From NCBI RefSeq assembly GCF_002953135.1, contig NZ_CP026372.1:434001-498000 (forward strand): 64,000 bases of DNA. The letters are read 5' to 3'. Position 1 is the first letter of the stretch. The number at the start of each line of letters is the position of its first letter. This DNA comes from Sphingobium sp. SCG-1 (GTDB taxonomy: Bacteria; Pseudomonadota; Alphaproteobacteria; Sphingomonadales; Sphingomonadaceae). A program made the translations under genes and the position numbers. Shown here in pieces: positions 44,048 to 53,108 of the stretch. The notes beneath the pieces are model-generated. The model saw only the letters and a program-made list of their open reading frames with translations. It searched no databases and was not told the origin of the DNA.

Positions 44048-45616
44048 TCAGCTTCCGGGTTGAATATAGGGCACGCGGGCGAACAATTCGCGTTCCCAGC
44101 CGCGCGGGTCGTTCTCTACCCGGCTTCGCGCGTCGAAGATCATCGTCGCCCTTTGGTCCAGACGATATTGCGGCCACGGCATTGATGCGTCCACTTCAGG
44201 GTCACCTTTGCGCGCGAAGGCGATGAAACGGTCCATCATCGCATCCGATGCAGCTTTGGCGTACGATCCTGTGCCGGTCAGCGATCCGGATGCGTCGAGC
44301 GTTCCGAACGAGAGCGGAATGTCCATGGTGTGCGGCGCGCCGCGTTCGGGTTTGACGGGAGACGCGAAGTCGACCTGATATACCCAGGTCGGCGCGCCGG
44401 CGCGGGCGCGGGCTTCCGCCTCGATCACTTGTCCCGGCCAGCTACGCCCTGCCGTCGTTGCCGCGTAGAAGACGCGTTCGGGCGACCAGTCGGGATACTG
44501 CGCGCGATACTGCGCCACGATCCATTCGGGCAGCAGGTCCATGCGCAGGTCGGACGCCATGCGCTGCGCGAGATTGTCCCAGTTCAGCCCAGTTAGCTTG
44601 GGGCCATGCGGGTCGATGAACGCGCGCGTCTCGTCATGGGTGTTGCCCAGCATCATCGGGATGCCGTTCCCCTGCGGATTGGCGTCCGGCCAGAAGGGGT
44701 GGCGGAGCAGCCACTTCATGTCCAGCACCGGCCCCATGTAGACGCCACCGCCCAAGATAGGGTCTTCGGCTGACAGCGCATCGATCAGCCGCTCGGTGGG
44801 CAGGGAGAGGAGGGGAGCCAAGTTGGTCTCCGTGACCCCCAGCTTCCCCAGATAAGCGGCGGTACGGCGTGAGGCATTCATCGGGCCGGACGCCGTCACC
44901 TGCTGCCCGCTCATCGTAATGGCGCGATGAAACAGGCCGGCGGCGGCGGGCATGCCCATCATCGTCGCGATCTTCGCGCCGCCGCCCGATTGTCCGAAGA
45001 CGAGCACATTGCCGGGATCGCCCCCGAAGGTCGCGATATTCTGCTGCACCCATTTCAGCGCCAGTATCAGGTCGAGCTGACCCACATTCCCGCTATCGGC
45101 GAAGCGCGGGTCTAGGCGGGCGAGATACAGATAGCCAAGCGCGTTGAGCCTATGGTTCACCGTCACGACCACGACATCGCCGCGCGCCGCGAGTTTGTCG
45201 CCATAGTTCAGCGGATCGACGACGCTGCCGTTCGAATAGGCACCGCCATGGATGTAGAGCATGACGGGGCGCTTTGCCTTCGGCTCCAGGCCGGGCGTCC
45301 AGATGTTGAGGAACAGGCAATCCTCGTTTTCGGGGTCTTGCTTGCCGAGTTGGGGGCAGGAAGGGCCGAATTGTGTGGCATCCGCGGTCCCGCTCCAAGG
45401 CACGGGCGCTAGCGGTGCCTGAAAGCGTCGTTCGCGGGTGTTTTGACCATAGCGAAGGCCGCGAAAGACATGCAGGCCACCTTCTCGTGTGCCGCGCACC
45501 CGTCCGGCGCTGGTACGGACGACAGTGGAGGCGGTAGCTGCGAAGGACGGCATGACCATTGTCACCGCCAATGCGCCAGCGCCTGCCAGCACCTTGCGAC
45601 GATCAGCGGCGAACAT
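44048..45616 (-). CDS. exported type-B carboxylesterase
   Basis: A 522-residue alpha/beta hydrolase with a signal sequence (DRRKVLAGAGALAVTMVMPSF region). EDCLFLNIWTPG is the type-B signature 2. The nucleophile Ser is in VFGQSGGGAKIA, a variant of the usual GESAGG with Gln and Gly; GNTHDETRAF carries the Glu and GAPHTMDIPLSFG the His. It overlaps kdgK by 14 bp and is the last gene of the kduI operon. It may remove methyl or other esters from pectin fragments. Confidence 0.88.
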   Translation of the reverse strand: MFAADRRKVLAGAGALAVTMVMPSFAATASTVVRTSAGRVRGTREGGLHVFRGLRYGQNTRERRFQAPLAPVPWSGTADATQFGPSCPQLGKQDPENEDCLFLNIWTPGLEPKAKRPVMLYIHGGAYSNGSVVDPLNYGDKLAARGDVVVVTVNHRLNALGYLYLARLDPRFADSGNVGQLDLILALKWVQQNIATFGGDPGNVLVFGQSGGGAKIATMMGMPAAAGLFHRAITMSGQQVTASGPMNASRRTAAYLGKLGVTETNLAPLLSLPTERLIDALSAEDPILGGGVYMGPVLDMKWLLRHPFWPDANPQGNGIPMMLGNTHDETRAFIDPHGPKLTGLNWDNLAQRMASDLRMDLLPEWIVAQYRAQYPDWSPERVFYAATTAGRSWPGQVIEAEARARAGAPTWVYQVDFASPVKPERGAPHTMDIPLSFGTLDASGSLTGTGSYAKAASDAMMDRFIAFARKGDPEVDASMPWPQYRLDQRATMIFDARSRVENDPRGWERELFARVPYIQPGS

Positions 45617-46634
45617 CTCGATCCCCGTCGAGGAAGGCCGCGATATCGGCTTGCGAAAAGAGCGAGGCGTCGCCAGGAAGCGAATGTTTGAGCGCCGTCA
45701 GCGCAAGGCCCGCTTCGGCCGCCATTTCGATGTCCTGCGGGTTCGTCAGCAAGCCATGCAGGACTCCCGCGGCGAAAGCGTCGCCCGCGCCGATCCGATC
45801 GACAATGCCGGAGACCGCTATTTCGTCCGTCTGGTGCGAGCCGGTCGGCGTGTCGATGCGGGCCGCGATCTTGTGCCGGTCGCTGTCCTCGACATGCCGG
45901 GATGTAGAAGCAATATAATGCAAGTTCGGGAAGGCGGCGAAACCCGCTTCGGCGGCTTCCCGGCGGCGGTCGGGACCATCGCCATGGAAGCTCTTGTCGA
46001 GCAGCAGCGACATGTCCCGGTAGTTGCCGAACAATATATCGGCCATGCCGATAAGCTCGCTGAGGATCGCGCGCGGATCGCTGTCCCACGCTTCCCAAAG
46101 GCGGGCGCGATAATTGCCGTCGAAGATCAGCGTCATGCCGCGCGCCTTGGCCGCCCTTGCAGCGGCAATAGCGGTGGCGGCGGATCGCGGACCTAGCGCA
46201 GGCGTGATGCCCGACAGGTGCAGGTGGGTGCCCCCCGCCAGCACCACATCCCAATCGAAGTCGTCCACGCCTGCGAGCGCAAACGCGCTATCGGCCCGGT
46301 CATACACGATGTCGGATGCACGCACGCCCGCGCCAGGTGTAAGGAAGTACAGCCCCATGCGGCCCGCCGAGCGCGCCACATCTCCGCAATCGACGCCCGC
46401 GCCGCTCAATGCAGAGACAGCCATCTGACCGAGAGCGTTGTCGGGAACCAAGCTGACCATCGCCGTCGCGTGGCCAAGGCTTGCAAGCCCGATTGCCACG
46501 TTCGCCTCGGCGCCGCCGACATGCACGTCAAGACTACGGGCGGAGCGTAGCAGCAGCTTGTCGGGTGCGGAAAGGCGAACCAGCAACTCGCCAAAAGCGA
46601 TGAAGCGGGTAGGTTGCGTGGCGGTCGTGGTCAT
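45603..46634 (-). CDS. kdgK: 2-keto-3-deoxygluconate kinase (PfkB family)
   Basis: A 343-residue sugar kinase that makes 2-keto-3-deoxy-6-phosphogluconate (KDPG). The N-terminal FGELLVRLSAP and GGAEANVAIGLASLG are typical of KdgK. The PfkB signature with the catalytic Asp is DRIGAGDAFAAGVLHG near residue 280. It joins the two arms of uronate breakdown (KduI/KduD and UxaC/UxaA). It lies 12 bp after kduD. The next enzyme, KDPG aldolase, is not in the window. Confidence 0.91.
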   Translation of the reverse strand: MTTTATQPTRFIAFGELLVRLSAPDKLLLRSARSLDVHVGGAEANVAIGLASLGHATAMVSLVPDNALGQMAVSALSGAGVDCGDVARSAGRMGLYFLTPGAGVRASDIVYDRADSAFALAGVDDFDWDVVLAGGTHLHLSGITPALGPRSAATAIAAARAAKARGMTLIFDGNYRARLWEAWDSDPRAILSELIGMADILFGNYRDMSLLLDKSFHGDGPDRRREAAEAGFAAFPNLHYIASTSRHVEDSDRHKIAARIDTPTGSHQTDEIAVSGIVDRIGAGDAFAAGVLHGLLTNPQDIEMAAEAGLALTALKHSLPGDASLFSQADIAAFLDGDRDVRR

Positions 46635-46646
46635 GGCCTTACTCTA

Positions 46647-47402
46647 CTAGCGTGCGAGCCAACCGCCATCCACGGCCAGGATGTGACCGTGGATATAGTT
46701 TGCGGCACTGGACGACAAGAATACGGCCGCCCCGCCGATATCCGCCGGAGTGCCCCAGCTTCCTGCGGGGATACGCTCCTGTATCTGGCGATTGCGAGTC
46801 TCGTCCGCCTGCAACGCAGCAGTGTTGTTGGTCGCGATATAGCCTGGCGCAATTGCGTTCACGTTGACGCCCTTTGCCGCCCATTCATTAGCGAGCAGCT
46901 TGGTGAGGCCTGCGACGCCGCTCTTCGACGCTGTGTAGCTGGGCACCCTGATGCCGCCCTGGAATGACAGCAGTGACGCGATGTTGACGATCTTGCCGCT
47001 GCCCTGGGCAATCATGTGCCGCCCCGCCGCCTGACACAGGAAGAACAGGGATTTGAGATTGGTGTCGATCACCGCGTCCCAATCTTCCTCTGTGAAATCC
47101 ACGCTGTCTGCACGCCGGATAATGCCTGCGTTGTTGACCAGGATATCGAGTCCGCCGAGCTTCTCCAGCGCCTCATCGACGATCCGCTGGATCGGTTCGA
47201 TGCTGGACAGGTCTGCGGATATGATTTCCGCTTTCCGGCCCAATGCACGGACCTTCTCGACAGTCTCCTGTGCGGGTGTGCGGCCCACCGCCGCGATGTC
47301 GGCTCCGGCGCTGGCGAGCGCGACCGCAATCGCCTGCCCGATGCCGGTGTTCGCGCCGGTCACGATTGCGACTTTGCCCGTCAGGCCGAAGGGATTGTTC
47401 AT
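46647..47402 (-). CDS. kduD: 2-keto-3-deoxygluconate-forming dehydrogenase KduD
   Basis: A 251-residue short-chain dehydrogenase that reduces 2,5-diketo-3-deoxygluconate to 2-keto-3-deoxygluconate. The NAD motif is TGANTGIGQAIAVAL near residue 16, NNAG is at about residue 86, and the catalytic Ser, Tyr and Lys are in the SLLSF and SYTASKSG segments. NNPFGLTGKVAIV is a typical KduD start. The frame is open into kduI, but the ATG at 47402 gives family length. It follows kduI by 8 bp. Confidence 0.91.
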   Translation of the reverse strand: MNNPFGLTGKVAIVTGANTGIGQAIAVALASAGADIAAVGRTPAQETVEKVRALGRKAEIISADLSSIEPIQRIVDEALEKLGGLDILVNNAGIIRRADSVDFTEEDWDAVIDTNLKSLFFLCQAAGRHMIAQGSGKIVNIASLLSFQGGIRVPSYTASKSGVAGLTKLLANEWAAKGVNVNAIAPGYIATNNTAALQADETRNRQIQERIPAGSWGTPADIGGAAVFLSSSAANYIHGHILAVDGGWLAR

Positions 47403-47410
47403 CGCGCCGC

Positions 47411-48244
47411 TCACTTCAACTGGCAGATATCGAGCACATTCATGTCGGTATAATCGAGATTCTCGCCACCCATCGCCCAAATAAAAGCATAGCTCTTCGT
47501 GCCCGATCCCATGTGGATCGACCACGGCGGGGAGATGACCGCCTCTTCATTGCCGATGACGATGTGACGCATCGCTTCCGGCTCGCCCATGTAGTGGAAG
47601 ACCTTGTCGTTACCGTGCAGGTCGAAATAGAGATAAATCTCGCTGCGGCGGTCGTGAAGGTGCGGCGGCATGGTGTTCCAGACGCTGCCGGTTTCCAGGA
47701 CCGTAAGGCCCAGCAGCAATTGCGCGCTCTCGCAAACGCCGGGGATCACGAGCTGATAGATTGTGCGATGGTTGGAATTGTCGAGATCGCCGCGTTCCAG
47801 CGGATTGGCTTCCGCCAGCGTGATCTTCTTGATCGGGCACACCTTATGCGCGGGCAGGGAGGCGATGTAGAAGCGTGCTTCGGCCCCTTCAAAGGTCACG
47901 TCAGTCGATCCCATGGGGACGTAGAGACATTCCTTGTTTCCCAGGTCGAATCGCTGGCCGTCCACCGTTACCGCGCCTTCGCCGCCGATGTTCACGACAG
48001 CCATTTCGCGCCGTTCAAGAAACGGCTTGCCCGCTGCCGAAGCCGGGACAGTTTGCACAGGGAGCGGCAGCACACTGCCTGCCGGAACCGCGCCACCGAT
48101 CACGAAACGTTCATTGTGGGAATAGTTTAGGCGGACTTCACCGCTCACGAACATGTCGGTGACGAGATAACGATCTCGCAACTGCCCATTATCCACGCCG
48201 TCCATCATATCCGGATGCGTCGCGTGGTAGGTCTTCTCAAACAT
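47411..48244 (-). CDS. kduI: 5-keto-4-deoxyuronate isomerase KduI
   Basis: A 277-residue cupin-type zinc isomerase that acts on the unsaturated uronate from pectin lyase products. The metal ligands are His, His and Glu in [17 protein letters not shown] near residue 192 and His in [10 protein letters not shown] near residue 240. The ends ([12 protein letters not shown] and [10 protein letters not shown]) are typical. It is first in the kduI-kduD-kdgK-esterase operon; the start follows GAGGA, and an operator lies 24 bp upstream. Confidence 0.94.
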   Translation of the reverse strand: MFEKTYHATHPDMMDGVDNGQLRDRYLVTDMFVSGEVRLNYSHNERFVIGGAVPAGSVLPLPVQTVPASAAGKPFLERREMAVVNIGGEGAVTVDGQRFDLGNKECLYVPMGSTDVTFEGAEARFYIASLPAHKVCPIKKITLAEANPLERGDLDNSNHRTIYQLVIPGVCESAQLLLGLTVLETGSVWNTMPPHLHDRRSEIYLYFDLHGNDKVFHYMGEPEAMRHIVIGNEEAVISPPWSIHMGSGTKSYAFIWAMGGENLDYTDMNVLDICQLK

Positions 48245-48267
48245 GGTAGATCCTCAACTGATTATTT

Positions 48268-48281
48268 GGAAACCGGTGTCA
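48268..48281. promoter_or_regulatory. predicted LacI-type operator upstream of kduI
   Basis: GGAAACCGGTGTCA lies 24-37 bp upstream of the kduI ATG, in the gap below the regulator gene. It is the exact reverse complement of the site at 49434-49447. Confidence 0.72.
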
Positions 48282-48295
48282 TAGCTAACCGAATA

Positions 48296-49348
48296 TCAGG
48301 GTTGGGCAAGTGGCGCAACCGATCCACGACGAATGAGCGTCGAACTAAAGGTGGACGGTTCGGCGACTTCGGCCTTTTCTCCAATTGCTGTTCCAATCAG
48401 CTTGAGCGCGGCGGCTCGGCCCATCGCCACGATCGGCCAGCGCACTGTGGTCAGCGGCGGCCATACGCGCATCGTTAAAGGGGTGTCGTCGAAGCCGATG
48501 ATCGACAGTTGCTCGGGCACCTCTATGCCGCGCAGTCGTGCGGCATAGAGCACGCCCGCCGCCATTTCATCGTTGCTGGCGAAGATCGCGGTTGGGCGGG
48601 ATGACAGATCGAACAGGCTTTCCGACGCCGAAACGCCCGATTCGAAGGTATAATGTCCATCCGCGATCAGGCTACGCGGCAGGCTTATACCCGCTTCGGC
48701 CAAGGCAAGTTCAAATCCTTCGCGTCTCTCTTTCGCCGAACGGAAACCATGCGGCCCCGCAATCAGCCCGATCCGCCTATGCCCTTGCGCGATCAGATAG
48801 CGCACGGCGTCCGCCACGGCATCGCGATCATTGGACGCCACCATATGCTCAGGATCGTCCAATATGGCCGAGCCCATGCGGACGTAGCGGCATCCTTCCT
48901 CATCGAGCATCCGCGCAAGCTGATCGTTTTCGGAAATTGGCGGCAACACGACGACGCCGAACAGCCGCTGACGCGTTACAAAGCTTTTGATGTCGTCCAT
49001 CAGACCGTTCGAACCCCGATCCACTGGCCTGATGACGAGTTCGAATTCAGTGCCGTGCAGCGCCTCCAATATACCCTGCTGCATATTGAGGATCATCTGC
49101 TGATTGGGGTTGTCGTAGATAAGGCCGATCAGGAAGTTGCGCCCCAATGCCAGAGCCCGCGCCTGCGGATTGGGAACATAGCCCGTGTCACGTATGATTT
49201 CCTCAACACGGTCGCGGGTCTCTTGGTTCAGAAGTGGCGATCGATTGATGACACGGCTCACCGTTTTCTTGGACACGCCCGCCATGCGGGCAATATCGTT
49301 GATTGTCAGCTTCGGACTGGCCCCGTCATCGTTCAGTTGTTTTGCCAT
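48296..49348 (-). CDS. LacI-family regulator of the pectin/uronate locus
   Basis: A 350-residue repressor-type regulator. The helix-turn-helix and hinge cover about residues 14-65 (TINDIARMAGVSKKTVSRVI, then NPQARALALGR). The sugar-binding domain follows, with DDTPLTMRVWPPLTTVRWP near the end. It is flanked by operators in front of kduI and the FAH gene. It is the obvious candidate to bind the ACCGGTGTCA sites, in the role KdgR plays elsewhere, with a keto-deoxy sugar as the probable inducer. Its own promoter region is shared with the divergent FAH operon. Confidence 0.9.
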   Translation of the reverse strand: MAKQLNDDGASPKLTINDIARMAGVSKKTVSRVINRSPLLNQETRDRVEEIIRDTGYVPNPQARALALGRNFLIGLIYDNPNQQMILNMQQGILEALHGTEFELVIRPVDRGSNGLMDDIKSFVTRQRLFGVVVLPPISENDQLARMLDEEGCRYVRMGSAILDDPEHMVASNDRDAVADAVRYLIAQGHRRIGLIAGPHGFRSAKERREGFELALAEAGISLPRSLIADGHYTFESGVSASESLFDLSSRPTAIFASNDEMAAGVLYAARLRGIEVPEQLSIIGFDDTPLTMRVWPPLTTVRWPIVAMGRAAALKLIGTAIGEKAEVAEPSTFSSTLIRRGSVAPLAQP

Positions 49349-49433
49349 GCGGCTTTATAGCCCAGCTTTGTAGAAGCGCCAGCGTTCCTGCAAACGCGAA
49401 AGAAGGAAGATTATGGGGCGGATGCCAACGTAT

Positions 49434-49447
49434 TGACACCGGTTTCC
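49434..49447. promoter_or_regulatory. predicted LacI-type operator upstream of the FAH/MFS/uxaA operon
   Basis: TGACACCGGTTTCC overlaps TTGACA at 49433-49438, which could be a -35 box, and lies 22 bp before the FAH start. It could also affect the regulator gene, which begins 85 bp away on the other strand. Confidence 0.72.
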
Positions 49448-49468
49448 TTTAATAGCAGATATGAACCT

Positions 49469-50287
49469 ATGAGCGAGACGAAAACCGTAAACACACCCCC
49501 GCACGCGGTAGAGACCGCAAGTCGTTTTTTGGAGGCGCGTCGTTCGGCTGCTTCTTTGCCGGATTATCCCGGATCTCCACCCGTTTCGCTGGACGAAGCC
49601 TATGTCATTCAGGATGCCGCGCTGAGTCAAAGTGCAGAGACCGTAGGCGGCTGGAAGGTGGGGCGGATCAATCCGCCGCTTTCCAATCAATATGGTGCGG
49701 ATCGGCTGGCGGGGCCGATCTTCGCCTCCACGATCAGCAGGGTAGAACCAGGATCAACGGGCCGCATTTTTTCTAAAGGATTCGGGGCAGCGGAGGCGGA
49801 GTTCCTGTTCAGGATCGGCAACGCCCCGGACCTTGGCAAAACCAGTTTTACGCTTGAAGAAGCGGCTGCGCATATCGACGCTGTCCATATCGGAATCGAG
49901 ATTGCAAGCTCGCCTTTTCCGGGCATCAACGAACTGGGACCGGCGGTGACGGTCTCGGACTTCGGCAATAACAATGGCCTCATCATCGGCGTGCCGGTAA
50001 ATGATTGGAAGTCAGAAGCTTTTGCCGATGTCGACGTCCACGTGAAAATCAATGGTGTGGTGGTGGGAACGGGCCGCGCTAGCGGCTTTACGGACGGGGC
50101 TGTAGGATCGGTGCGGTTCCTGCTCGAACATCTCGCACGACGCGGCATAGCCATCAAGGCGGGGGACTGGATATCGACTGGCGCAGTGTCGGGTGTGCAT
50201 CCTGTCAAGGAAGGCGACCGAGTGGAAGCGAACTTCGGCTCTTTAGGCATGATGGAATGCACCATCGTGGCGCAGCAGGCACAATAA
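49469..50287 (+). CDS. fumarylacetoacetate-hydrolase / 2-keto-4-pentenoate-hydratase family protein
   Basis: A 272-residue protein of the FAH superfamily, closest in look to the hydratase group: GWKVGRINPPLSNQYG near residue 60, AAEAEFLFRIG with the Glu-X-Glu metal site near residue 108, VHIGIEIASSPFPG and the WISTGAVSGVHPVKEGD end. These enzymes act on 2-keto acids. Inside a uronate locus a 2-keto-3-deoxy acid is a plausible substrate, but none is proven. I chose the ATG at 49469; the upstream TTG at 49433 lies in the operator. It starts the FAH-MFS-uxaA operon. Confidence 0.82.
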   Translation: MSETKTVNTPPHAVETASRFLEARRSAASLPDYPGSPPVSLDEAYVIQDAALSQSAETVGGWKVGRINPPLSNQYGADRLAGPIFASTISRVEPGSTGRIFSKGFGAAEAEFLFRIGNAPDLGKTSFTLEEAAAHIDAVHIGIEIASSPFPGINELGPAVTVSDFGNNNGLIIGVPVNDWKSEAFADVDVHVKINGVVVGTGRASGFTDGAVGSVRFLLEHLARRGIAIKAGDWISTGAVSGVHPVKEGDRVEANFGSLGMMECTIVAQQAQ

Positions 50288-50331
50288 ACAGCCGACGGTA
50301 CATATAAGGCCGCGGCAGGAAAGAGGACAGA

Positions 50332-51603
50332 ATGGCAGAGGCGGTACAAAGGGCGAGCGAGCGCGTGGGCCGCTATCGGTGGGTGGTCGTAGGATTGCTG
50401 TTCGCAGCCACTGCGATCAACTATGTCGACCGGCAGATGATCGGCGTGCTGAAGCCGACGCTCGCGGCCGAAATGAAATGGTCGGAAACCGACTATGCCA
50501 ACGTCGTTTTCTGGTTCCAGGCCGCTTATGCCATCGGCTATATCGGGTTCGGTCGGATCGTTGATCTGATCGGTGCGCGGCTTGGATATACGATCGCCGT
50601 CGCTGTGTGGACCGTCGCCCATGTCGCGCATGGCGGCGTGAACAGCCTGATGCAATTTGCTGCAGTGCGCTTTGGCCTTGGCCTTGGCGAGGCGGGCAAT
50701 TTCCCTGCCGGCATCAAGGCTGTAACGGAATGGTTTCCGCAGAAGGAGCGCGCCTTCGCCATTGGCCTGTTTAATGCGGGCGCGAACGTGGGTGCGATCA
50801 TCACGCCGTTGCTCGTACCCTGGATTACCGTGCATTATGGCTGGCGCATGGCCTTCATCATCACCGGCATATTCGGTGTGCTATGGCTGGCCGCATGGCT
50901 CATCGTCTATCGCCGCCCGCAGGATCACAAGCGCGTCACGCCTGCGGAAATCGCCTATATTCAGCAAGATCCCGCTGACCCCATCGTGCCCATCGGCTGG
51001 CGCAAGATCATCACGGTCCGCGAAAATTGGGCCTATGCGATCGGCAAGTTCTGCATCGATCCGATCTGGTGGTTCTTCCTGTTCTGGCTGCCGGGTTATC
51101 TCGGCACGCGCTACGGCCTCGATCTTGTCAGCTTTGGCCCGCCGCTCGTCGCGATCTACATTTTGTCGGACTTCGGCAGCATCGCGGGCGGATGGCTGTC
51201 GAGCCGATTGATGCGCGCAGGCATGACGGTGAACGCAGCGCGCAAGATCACGATGTTGATCTGCGCCTTTGCTGTCCTGCCGATATTCTTTGCCCAGTCC
51301 ATCGACAATCTCTGGGTGGCCGTATTGATTATCGGACTCGCAACTGCTGCACACCAAGCGTTTTCCGCCAATCTCTACACACTGCCCTCCGACCTGTTTC
51401 CGCGGGCCGCTGTGGGGTCTGTCGTGGGTATCGGCGGTACGGCAGGCGCGATCGGCGGCATGTTGATGGCCAAATATGCAGGTTACGTATTGGACAGCAT
51501 CGGAAGCTACGCACCTCTTTTCGCGGTGGCGGCGAGTGCCTATTTTGTAGCCTTGCTGGCGATCCATCTGCTCTCGCCCCGGCTTGAGCGCGTCAATGTG
51601 TAA
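50332..51603 (+). CDS. MFS hexuronate transporter (ACS family)
   Basis: A 423-residue inner-membrane transporter with 12 predicted helices. INYVDRQMIGVLKPTLAAE after the first helix (core INYVDRQ) and GLGEAGNFPAGIKAVTEWFP in the fourth-helix region are typical of the anion:cation symporters such as ExuT. Its place between the FAH gene and uxaA, behind a uronate operator, fits import of galacturonate or glucuronate. It lies 44 bp downstream of the FAH gene. Confidence 0.9.
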   Translation: MAEAVQRASERVGRYRWVVVGLLFAATAINYVDRQMIGVLKPTLAAEMKWSETDYANVVFWFQAAYAIGYIGFGRIVDLIGARLGYTIAVAVWTVAHVAHGGVNSLMQFAAVRFGLGLGEAGNFPAGIKAVTEWFPQKERAFAIGLFNAGANVGAIITPLLVPWITVHYGWRMAFIITGIFGVLWLAAWLIVYRRPQDHKRVTPAEIAYIQQDPADPIVPIGWRKIITVRENWAYAIGKFCIDPIWWFFLFWLPGYLGTRYGLDLVSFGPPLVAIYILSDFGSIAGGWLSSRLMRAGMTVNAARKITMLICAFAVLPIFFAQSIDNLWVAVLIIGLATAAHQAFSANLYTLPSDLFPRAAVGSVVGIGGTAGAIGGMLMAKYAGYVLDSIGSYAPLFAVAASAYFVALLAIHLLSPRLERVNV

Positions 51604-51618
51604 GGTTTACCCGAAGCC

Positions 51619-53106
51619 GTGAAAAAAGCCCTGCAGATTCATTCCCGCGATAGCGTAGCTGTTGCCCTGGCGCCTCTGCTTGCAGGGGAAGTCCTGGAAA
51701 TCGCTGGCAAGCAGGTCATGCTGCGGCAGGATGTCCCCTCGGGCCATAAGTTTGCCATCGTCCCTGTCGCCGAGGGCGAAGAGGTTCTGCGCTACGGCTT
51801 TCCCTTCGGACGGGCCACAGCTTCGATCGCTCCTGGCGATCATGTGCACAGCCATAACGTGCGTACGGCGCTTGGCTTGGGCGGGGAGTACCGGTTCGAA
51901 ACAGAACACGTCGCGCCGCCAACCTCACCGCAGGCGGCCACACGTCATTTCGACGGCTATGGTCGTGAAGATGGGACGGTGGGGACGCGGAACGAGATTT
52001 GGATCATCCCGACGGTCGGCTGCGTCGGTCGGACGGCGGAGCGGCTTGCTGCGATGGCGTCGGCGGAATTGCCCTCCGGCATCGACGGCATCCTCGCGCT
52101 GCCGCATCCCTATGGATGTTCGCAGCTAGGCGACGATCTTGACGGGACGCGGCAAATCCTGGCGGCGCTGGCGTGTCATCCCAATGCGGGAGGCGTATTG
52201 CTGATCGGTCTGGGATGCGAATCCAATCAGCTTTCCGCTTTGATGGAGCTCATTCCTGCCAGACGCCGGCATCGCATCCGGACGCTCGGCGCGCAGATGT
52301 CTGAGGACGAGATCGAGGAGGGGCTTAAAGCTATCTCCGAATTGTCTGCGATAGCGAGTCAGGACAGGCGGGAGCAGTTTCCGTTGTCCAAATTGCGGCT
52401 GGGCGTAAAGTGCGGCGGTTCGGATGGGTTGAGCGGCGTCACCGCTAATCCCCTGATCGGTCGGATGGCCGATGCCGTGGGTGACGCGGGCGGCAGTGTG
52501 ATCCTGACCGAGATACCGGAGATTTTTGGCGCTGAGCAGTTGCTAATGGATCGTTGTACGGAGCGCGAGACCTTCGATGCGCTGGTCGGCCTCGTCCATC
52601 GCTTCAAGCAGTACTTTGCCGACCATGGCGAGCCGGTTTCCGAAAATCCCAGCCCCGGCAACATCAAGGGCGGGATCACCACTCTGGAAGAAAAGTCTTT
52701 AGGCGCGGTGCAGAAGGGCGGTCATGTCGAAGTGACGGACGTGATACCCTATGCCGGACGTGCGTCGCGGACCGGGCTGACTATATTGGAAGCGCCTGGC
52801 AATGATGCCGTGTCGATCACGGCATTGACGGCGGCGGGCGCGACCCTCACGCTCTTTTCGACAGGACGCGGCACGCCACTCGGTAGCCCGATCCCGACGC
52901 TGAAGATTGCTTCGAACAGCGCGCTGGCGCAAGCGAAACCGCGCTGGATCGACTTCGATGCAGGGGCGGTGCTGGAGCAAGGGCTGGACGAAACCTCCGA
53001 CGCACTGCTCGATCTCGTCATCACCACGGCGTCGGGGAAACTGAGCCGTAACGAGACCAACGCCGAACGCTCGATCGCGATCTGGAAGAAGGGCGTGACC
53101 CTGTAG
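51619..53106 (+). CDS. uxaA: altronate dehydratase UxaA
   Basis: A 495-residue enzyme that dehydrates altronate to 2-keto-3-deoxygluconate. The N-terminal SAF-like domain contains PFGRATASIAPGDHVHSHN, and the large domain has GYGREDGTVGTRNEIWIIP, PHPYGCSQLGDD and KCGGSDGLSG, with Cys residues that may hold the metal. Start GTG at 51619, 15 bp after the MFS gene. It ends two bases from the convergent reductase gene and needs UxaC and a reductase, both encoded next to it. Confidence 0.92.
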   Translation: MKKALQIHSRDSVAVALAPLLAGEVLEIAGKQVMLRQDVPSGHKFAIVPVAEGEEVLRYGFPFGRATASIAPGDHVHSHNVRTALGLGGEYRFETEHVAPPTSPQAATRHFDGYGREDGTVGTRNEIWIIPTVGCVGRTAERLAAMASAELPSGIDGILALPHPYGCSQLGDDLDGTRQILAALACHPNAGGVLLIGLGCESNQLSALMELIPARRRHRIRTLGAQMSEDEIEEGLKAISELSAIASQDRREQFPLSKLRLGVKCGGSDGLSGVTANPLIGRMADAVGDAGGSVILTEIPEIFGAEQLLMDRCTERETFDALVGLVHRFKQYFADHGEPVSENPSPGNIKGGITTLEEKSLGAVQKGGHVEVTDVIPYAGRASRTGLTILEAPGNDAVSITALTAAGATLTLFSTGRGTPLGSPIPTLKIASNSALAQAKPRWIDFDAGAVLEQGLDETSDALLDLVITTASGKLSRNETNAERSIAIWKKGVTL

Positions 53107-53108
53107 CT

